A stretch of 46,522 nucleotides of DNA. Source: a virus. The stretch is taken from the IMG/VR virus record IMGVR_UViG_3300023313_000011, positions 1-46,522 of that record; one strand, 5' to 3'. The position numbers were made by a program, and so were the translations under genes. Shown piece after piece: positions 42,170 through 46,522 of the stretch. The stretch's first letter is position 1, and the number at the start of each line of letters is the position of its first letter. The notes beneath the pieces were generated by a model. It ran no database searches. It worked only from the letters and a program-made list of their open reading frames with translations, and had not been told where the DNA came from.

Positions 42170-42438
42170 TATTTTCTATATCCGTCCAATACGCGTAAGG
42201 GCTCGTCTTCGAAACGTTTGATCTCATTCAACATGATCTCTCTGGCCTCTTCCTGAAGTTCCTCTATAAGTTTAGTAAAGTCCTCATACATCTCCTTAGC
42301 AAGCTTCTTTATCTCTTTATCTCTATCACTCTTCTTGCCTTTATACACACCTGGTAGGGCTTTTATTTGTGCCCACCAAGATATATAGACATATCGCTTT
42401 ATAAGAACTTTGTCGTCTTTGTATTTCATCGCTAACAT
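42169..42438 (-). CDS. Small helical basic protein
   Basis: 89 residues from ATG 42438 (MLAMKYKDDKVLIKRYVY), which follows GGGAG seven bases upstream and overlaps the RuvC-like stop (TAATG). The upstream in-frame extension is not needed. Helical and charged (ELQEEAREIMLNEIKRFE). No family recognised. Confidence 0.6.
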   Translation of the reverse strand: MLAMKYKDDKVLIKRYVYISWWAQIKALPGVYKGKKSDRDKEIKKLAKEMYEDFTKLIEELQEEAREIMLNEIKRFEDEPLRVLDGYRK

Positions 42439-42875
42439 TATAGTCTCCCAAAGTATTTGAGTCCAACACCGACTCCGTCCCACACATTGTGTTGTTTGGA
42501 TTTGTTTTTAGGTAAATTCATAGTCGCCTTTTCCTTGTCAGTAACGCGTTTCTTAATTCTCTCTACCATAACATCTTTAGGTACCTGACCCTTCCATTCG
42601 CGTGGTCTGTAAACCTTGTATTCAGAGCACAGGTGTCCGGCAACCATACCAGCACTGTAGGCCAAATCAACCAGGATGTTTTGCCCTCGAAGGCCTCCCT
42701 TGGATTGGCGTAGGGGGTAAATTTGAGGTATCTCTATAATTACCTTACTTACGCGTCTAAGCTTCATAAGGGTGATCTCCTCGTGACTGGCATAGAAGGC
42801 CCCTGTCATGACTCCTTTTTCTGTCCAGGTAGCTACTCCGTGCATGTAGACACCAGGATCTATAGAGATTATCAA
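42438..42875 (-). CDS. RuvC-like Holliday junction resolvase
   Basis: 145 residues of the RNase H-fold resolvase type. The acidic residues are D6 (SIDPG), E48 (IIEIPQ) and a C-terminal H129xxxD133 (HNVWDGVG), as in RuvC-type phage and poxvirus A22-like resolvases. It would trim branched replication or recombination intermediates before packaging. Start overlaps the previous stop. Confidence 0.75.
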   Translation of the reverse strand: MIISIDPGVYMHGVATWTEKGVMTGAFYASHEEITLMKLRRVSKVIIEIPQIYPLRQSKGGLRGQNILVDLAYSAGMVAGHLCSEYKVYRPREWKGQVPKDVMVERIKKRVTDKEKATMNLPKNKSKQHNVWDGVGVGLKYFGRL

Positions 42876-43078
42876 GTCTCTAGCTCAGCTGCGGCGCGCC
42901 TGCCTAGGTTTTGAAGCACAATAATCCGCATTCCTTCCCTTATCAACCACGCTATGGGCATCCCTGTACTTTCTGACAGTTTCTTATATATCCTGGCCTC
43001 GGCGGCTGAACACCGTAGTCCTATCTGTTGGGTCTTTCTCTTAGCTTCTCTCTTGGTTACTAGTTTTTTCGCTGTCAC
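42872..43078 (-). CDS. Small RHH-like regulatory protein
   Basis: 68 residues from a GTG start with AGGAG eight bases upstream. The core (GLRCSAAEARIYKKLSEST, then AWLIREGMRII) resembles an RHH DNA-binding domain. Lysine/arginine-rich N-terminus. The first 38 bases overlap the upstream small gene in another frame. Function as a repressor is inferred. Confidence 0.55.
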   Translation of the reverse strand: MTAKKLVTKREAKRKTQQIGLRCSAAEARIYKKLSESTGMPIAWLIREGMRIIVLQNLGRRAAAELET

Positions 43079-43220
43079 TCTTTTTCTCTCCTATCTTTCT
43101 TCTGGATTCTAGGTCTTCTATTTTTCTTCTTACGTTCTCTAATCCTCTCTTCCAAATAGATGCATCTGCCTCAGGTAACTCTATATAGATAGGTACGGTG
43201 TCCTCTCTGTCCCTAGCCAT
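43041..43220 (-). CDS. Small charged protein (59 residues)
   Basis: Read by hand: starts MARDREDTVPIYIELPEAD, with a helical charged middle (ENVRRKIEDLESRRKIGEKK). The ATG overlaps the upstream stop (TAATG), and the end runs 38 bases into the next gene in a different frame. Function unknown. Confidence 0.6.
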   Translation of the reverse strand: MARDREDTVPIYIELPEADASIWKRGLENVRRKIEDLESRRKIGEKKSDSEKTSNQERS

Positions 43221-43411
43221 TATAGCATCCAGTCCACTAGCCTACTTATATCTTCGGGTTCGGATTCACCTGTTACGAAGGATTCACAGACAAGCGCTTC
43301 TATCTCACACGTCTTGTCTTCCCCATCCACTAAGATGCTCAGACCGTTGCAACTGACTGCACAGAACCGGTCCTGCAGTTCCAAAATTATACTGTTTCGT
43401 ATGTCATCCAT
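43220..43411 (-). CDS. Small acidic protein
   Basis: 63 residues, strongly acidic with four cysteines. First gene behind the promoter at 43420-43446. ELQDRFCAVSCNGLSILVDG is mixed strand and helix. May be a host-acting early protein; no family recognised. Confidence 0.5.
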   Translation of the reverse strand: MDDIRNSIILELQDRFCAVSCNGLSILVDGEDKTCEIEALVCESFVTGESEPEDISRLVDWML

Positions 43412-43419
43412 GTAAAAAC

Positions 43420-43446
43420 AGTATATACCATTGAAGGAAAAGTCAA
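43420..43446 (-). promoter_or_regulatory. Early promoter with GGTATATAC motif
   Basis: On the - strand: TTGACT (43446-43441), then TATACT (43425-43420) at a 15-base spacing; TACTGT two bases on would give 17. GGTATATAC overlaps the -10 and matches the operator-like palindrome of the 40591-40600 promoter. Confidence 0.45.
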
Positions 43447-43465
43447 CGTTTTTAACGAAAAGAAA

Positions 43466-43486
43466 AACCCGCTTGTTAGGCGGGCT
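43466..43486 (-). terminator. Intrinsic terminator after the polymerase operon
   Basis: GCGGG (43484-43480) and CCCGC (43472-43468) on the - strand form a five-pair stem with a seven-base loop, followed by TTTTTCTTTTC. It lies just after the 43493-43768 gene stop and before the next promoter. Confidence 0.65.
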
Positions 43487-43492
43487 CTGTGC

Positions 43493-43768
43493 TCAGTAGA
43501 TAAAAACTACGCTTCCAAATTTCATCGAGGCGTTTGTTATGACGGGTATATTCCCTATGGTTATCTTTATGTTCTCATTACCTCCCTCAGGAGAGAAGTC
43601 TATATCTGAGTCTTCTATCAACGAGTCTGCGGTCTCTACACTCATTTCTACGTACTTAGGGGATAACCCTTGGTTCCTGACAACATTCAGGTATATCAAA
43701 CAGTCCTGGAACACCTCCCCGTCATCGTAGGCCAGAATAGTATGTGTTTTTACTCTTTTGGTTCCCAT
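43493..43768 (-). CDS. Hypothetical protein
   Basis: 91 residues, beta-rich with acidic patches (LIEDSDIDFSPEGGNENI). The start overlaps the polymerase end by 19 bases, so it is translated with it. No family recognised. Confidence 0.55.
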   Translation of the reverse strand: MGTKRVKTHTILAYDDGEVFQDCLIYLNVVRNQGLSPKYVEMSVETADSLIEDSDIDFSPEGGNENIKITIGNIPVITNASMKFGSVVFIY

Positions 43769-45648
43769 GGCACTAACCTCCCGTCTTTGTAAACACTATC
43801 CGCTCCCTTATACCACCTCTTCATAGCGAAAGGTTCGCACGTTATGGGAATATCTGGGATCCAATAACTCATAGTCTCAATCATAATTCTCTCCAACTCC
43901 TTACCTGCGTCATGGATATCAACGTGTGAGGGTACCTCTACACCTATTTCATCGTGAATGAAAGCCACGGGTCTACATCCATACAAGGGGGACTCACGCG
44001 TAGTGTAGCATGCCTTGCTAGACTCGTACATGGCCCTCTTAGCCCCCATAGCCGCCAGGTGCTGAAAGAACCCGTTACATATCGCTGTATAACTAACATC
44101 TCCTCTGATCATATCTGATCTTATGAAGTCTACGCGAGCCGTCGTATTCGATATTCTAGTGCAATATTGGAAGTAAGCATCCATCTCCGGCCACTTTCGC
44201 ATGAACGTATTCTTGAGTTCTTTGCTCTCGAGAAAATTAAGCTCTACCCCGTATTGCGCAGCGTAGTCCCGGAATGCTGACGGTCCCATACCACCGGGGA
44301 ATCCGAAGTTCGCTGGCTTGGCGTGTCGGCGAAGTTCCTTTATGTGTCTATCTCCACCCTTGAAAAGACGTTGCGCCTCTTCGTATTCTATACCAGCGAT
44401 CTCTGCCGCCATATCCAGATGCAAGTCCTTACCTTCTCTTAACGCGTCAGCCATACTTGAATACCCAAAAAGGTCTATGCATACCTGGGCGAGTGAACGC
44501 ATCTCCAACGTGTCATAATCGCAGAACACGAAAGTACTACCTTCACGGGGCACGAAACACTCCCTGACGTTGCCTACTCTTGGCAGGTTTTGGATGTTAG
44601 GCCTTGAGCAGGATGTTCGGTAGGTCTCCAAGATAGGATTGAAGGAGCAATTTATAGGATGCTCTGTGCCTCCCTCTAACACGGGTATGTAGGTGGTCAG
44701 AAGTTTCCGCCACTTCCCCATCTCCGCCACGGCCAACAGACCCGAATTATCAGTTTTGACGAGTACATCCCTTTTTAGGGACACCTTACCCGTTGGCGTT
44801 CTGGGTACCTCGGATCCTGTTCTATTAAAATACTCCTTTACAGCTAGTGCTATGGCCTTGGTATCCTTCGATCGCTTTACGTCTTCTCTCACGAATCCAG
44901 CTAATTGTGCCTCTTTGAGGTAGGTCTCCCACTTATCAGAGAATATAACAGATAGCTCCTTGACCATAGCACCGTCTGTGCGCATTCCCCACATGCTGGC
45001 CAGATACAGCGACCATGAAGCCTCCATCTGCCATCTCTCTCCGTGTACATCCTGCCCTAAACTCGGTAGTCCTGCTTTTATAGCTAGGTCTGATTGTTTT
45101 AAGTACATTGCCATCGTATCCTCGGCGTCAAATTCTGCGTATTCCTGTGCGTCTTTTGGCCAGTCAGCCACAGGAGTATCCTCCAACTCATTGTACCTTA
45201 GGCGCCAGGTATCCTCGCCCTTCTCTCGGTGTCTGCCAAGCAAGCGGCTGACCACGAATGCCAACCCGTAACGTTGTTTTTTATATTCGAAGGTTTCCTC
45301 GTTCCATACGAATTTTAACTCACCTAACGCGTTATCAATAATCTTCTGTCGAAGAAGTGTATCGGCCAGGCGCCCTTCGTCGATGGCCTGGAACACCAAT
45401 GGGACTAAGGATGGGTCCTCAGCGCATATTACCCCTAGATCGAAACACGTGTGGTGTCCTGTTAGGATCACGTCCTTGTCTTGTAGGACCTCCTTAAGGA
45501 ACGCTAGGCCATCCTTTGCCAGGAATATCTTGCCTGTGCCTCTCTGCCCTTTGCCCTCTTGTAGGGCTACGGATACACACACCAGCTTAGGCGCCGTGCA
45601 CCCTGGTGTTATCAGGTGCGTCTCCGTGTCGAATGCTATTACCTTCAT
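43750..45648 (-). CDS. polA: Family A DNA polymerase with 3'-5' exonuclease
   Basis: 632 residues. The exonuclease part starts with VIAFDTET (residues 3-10), then a later acidic site (QEYAEFDAEDT). The polymerase motifs follow: motif A CDYDTLEMRSLAQ (about residue 372), motif B RRHAKPANFGFPGG (about 438; F at the sugar-selecting position of the O helix) and motif C FIHDEIGVEVP (about 560). There is no 5'-3' exonuclease domain, as usual for phage PolA. It is the replicative polymerase. AGGAGG lies five bases before the ATG, and a terminator hairpin sits just upstream, so read-through or a separate start is needed. Confidence 0.93.
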   Translation of the reverse strand: MKVIAFDTETHLITPGCTAPKLVCVSVALQEGKGQRGTGKIFLAKDGLAFLKEVLQDKDVILTGHHTCFDLGVICAEDPSLVPLVFQAIDEGRLADTLLRQKIIDNALGELKFVWNEETFEYKKQRYGLAFVVSRLLGRHREKGEDTWRLRYNELEDTPVADWPKDAQEYAEFDAEDTMAMYLKQSDLAIKAGLPSLGQDVHGERWQMEASWSLYLASMWGMRTDGAMVKELSVIFSDKWETYLKEAQLAGFVREDVKRSKDTKAIALAVKEYFNRTGSEVPRTPTGKVSLKRDVLVKTDNSGLLAVAEMGKWRKLLTTYIPVLEGGTEHPINCSFNPILETYRTSCSRPNIQNLPRVGNVRECFVPREGSTFVFCDYDTLEMRSLAQVCIDLFGYSSMADALREGKDLHLDMAAEIAGIEYEEAQRLFKGGDRHIKELRRHAKPANFGFPGGMGPSAFRDYAAQYGVELNFLESKELKNTFMRKWPEMDAYFQYCTRISNTTARVDFIRSDMIRGDVSYTAICNGFFQHLAAMGAKRAMYESSKACYTTRESPLYGCRPVAFIHDEIGVEVPSHVDIHDAGKELERIMIETMSYWIPDIPITCEPFAMKRWYKGADSVYKDGRLVPWEPKE

Positions 45649-45664
45649 AAATCCTCCTCTGAAA

Positions 45665-45700
45665 AGAAAACCCCACTACTATCACTAGTAGTGGGGAATT
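45665..45700 (-). terminator. Intrinsic terminator/attenuator before polA
   Basis: CCCCACTACTA (45671-45681) pairs perfectly with TAGTAGTGGGG (45686-45696) around a four-base loop. On the - strand it is followed by TTTTCTTTTC. It lies between the ssDNA-binding-like gene and the polymerase, and may lower polymerase expression relative to the gene upstream. Confidence 0.75.
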
Positions 45701-45726
45701 CAACCCTATGACCCCAGAAAGGAATT

Positions 45727-46182
45727 TTATAGTGGAAGGAATGCGACTTTTGTGAAGTCCTTACCTGCCTTGGTTTGAATGCTGTAGGCCTCTACCTTCA
45801 TTTTGATTCCAGCAAGGATGTTGTCATCACCTGCGATGGCGTTTTCAACTGTAGCCTCATCCAATTCAATGTCGTCGAAGGACTTCACCCCAGGATCTTT
45901 GCCATTCTGCTTTGCGTACTCAAAGAGGCCTGCTCGGCAGAAGTCAGCGATGTTACCCAACGTACTGTCGTGTTTAAGAAGTCCCATCCAGCTGCAGGAA
46001 GCTCCTGCGGGAATTTCTTCACATGTAGAGGTGTCTACGTTGGCCTCTACTACGAAGAAGTCATCCCCAGCACGGGTCTTACCTGTACGTACTCGTGAAA
46101 TAGTTACGTCATAAAGACCTGGCTTGAAATAAATCCCGCCGCGTGTTCCTCGTGCATTCTTGATGTTTGATAATAGTCCCAT
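45727..46182 (-). CDS. Possible ssDNA-binding protein
   Basis: 151 residues from ATG 46182 (MGLLSNIKNARGTRGG); GAG-rich sequence lies just before it and the frame extension upstream is not supported. Beta-rich OB-like pattern (GLYDVTISRVRTGKTRAGDDF) followed by an acidic C-terminal half, which resembles phage ssDNA-binding or DUF669-type replication proteins. Placement before polA supports a replication role. It ends upstream of a strong terminator, which fits a highly expressed coat protein for DNA. Confidence 0.5.
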   Translation of the reverse strand: MGLLSNIKNARGTRGGIYFKPGLYDVTISRVRTGKTRAGDDFFVVEANVDTSTCEEIPAGASCSWMGLLKHDSTLGNIADFCRAGLFEYAKQNGKDPGVKSFDDIELDEATVENAIAGDDNILAGIKMKVEAYSIQTKAGKDFTKVAFLPL

Positions 46183-46246
46183 TTTCTTTTCTCTACTTTT
46201 CTCTACTCGTTGTGCGAACATCCATCGTGTTCGTGTCTTCATAATG

Positions 46247-46522
46247 CTACAGGGAAGGCTCTCGGTCAAGTCTTTTTCTAGGTTTTCTCCAAAGTTTTAT
46301 CTTGTCCCTGCCTATGTGCCCTAATTTCTTGGCGAAAGACGGTGTTATGTCCGCACACCCTCTGTATGCCTTACGTCGACCTACCTTCAATATTCTTGCC
46401 TTGGCTCTATCTTTCTCAAGCATGGAGTTGAACCAACCGTTTTCGTCCACCATACCGTAAGGACCTCTGTCCAGAACTATGCCCGTGGCAACCAGGCCAG
46501 TACGAAGGTTCTTGATCTTGAC
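46247..46522 (-). CDS. Partial hypothetical protein (cut by the window end)
   Basis: The reading frame runs off the right edge: it continues upstream of the ATG at 46453 in the same frame (VKIKNLRTGLVATGIVLDRG). The visible part is a small basic beta domain (GPYGMVDENGWFNSMLEKD, then basic IKLWRKPRKR). It resembles the small virion/early hypothetical proteins with GLVxxG strands, but no family is assigned. Confidence 0.5.
   Translation of the reverse strand, partial: VKIKNLRTGLVATGIVLDRGPYGMVDENGWFNSMLEKDRAKARILKVGRRKAYRGCADITPSFAKKLGHIGRDKIKLWRKPRKRLDREPSL

Noticed and set aside
1-46522. CRISPR array, insertion sequence or integrase/lysogeny module
   Set aside because: No regularly spaced repeats, transposase or recombinase motifs, or repressor genes were seen.

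Overview
The window reads as most or all of one arm-to-arm phage genome: a lytic, tailed, contractile-tail (myovirus-type) phage of a Gram-negative bacterium. The contractile tail follows from a tail sheath, tube, tape measure and a Mu-like baseplate set. The Gram-negative host follows from a nested Rz/Rz1 spanin pair, lipoprotein signals and an M15-type endolysin. No integrase, repressor or other lysogeny gene was seen. The right edge cuts a gene, so the sequence continues beyond 46522. The host genus cannot be read from the sequence.

Layout. The left three quarters (about 238-34010) is read on the + strand: large terminase, portal, MuF-like head protein and scaffold (238-5223); an inserted accessory block (5220-8229) with a secreted zincin-like lipoprotein, a membrane fatty-acid-hydroxylase-like protein, an antitoxin-like small protein, dCTP deaminase, a deoxynucleotide kinase and two small proteins; an intergenic stretch (8230-8675) carrying structured RNA with two identical tRNA-like T-arm modules; major capsid and head completion (8676-13257); sheath, tube, frameshifted chaperone and tape measure (13259-17602); baseplate (17602-23530); fibres and many small host-range proteins (23532-32210); and lysis (32210-34010: i-spanin, o-spanin, holin candidate, endolysin). 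The right quarter (46522-33985) is read on the - strand and holds DNA metabolism: possible ssDNA-binding protein, family A DNA polymerase, RuvC-like resolvase, ThyX, a D12 adenine methylase, staphylococcal-nuclease-like nuclease, B12-dependent ribonucleotide reductase, a matrixin-like lipoprotein, a metallophosphoesterase and many small proteins. The two arms converge and overlap at 33985-34010.

How the genes work together. Dcd, ThyX, the deoxynucleotide kinase and the class II reductase form a dNTP supply pathway that feeds the phage polymerase, but dcd and the kinase sit in the late, structural arm. Genes are packed with ATGA, TAATG and GTGA overlaps, so translation is probably coupled. Host-type promoters with an extended -10 (TGnTAtaaT-like) precede the terminase, portal, scaffold, dcd, structured RNA and capsid genes.

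Most unusual points: the palindrome ACGCGT occurs about 73 times by hand count, against about 11 expected from a uniform 4^6 model, and is used in all reading frames; the 8230-8675 RNA region has its own promoter and a mutually exclusive pairing; the capsid operon carries a membrane lipid-modifying-type enzyme; and there are two secreted HExxH proteins. Several small genes (35469-35606, 40092-40247, 43041-43220, 30716-30847) and the frameshifted part of the tail chaperone were found by hand translation.
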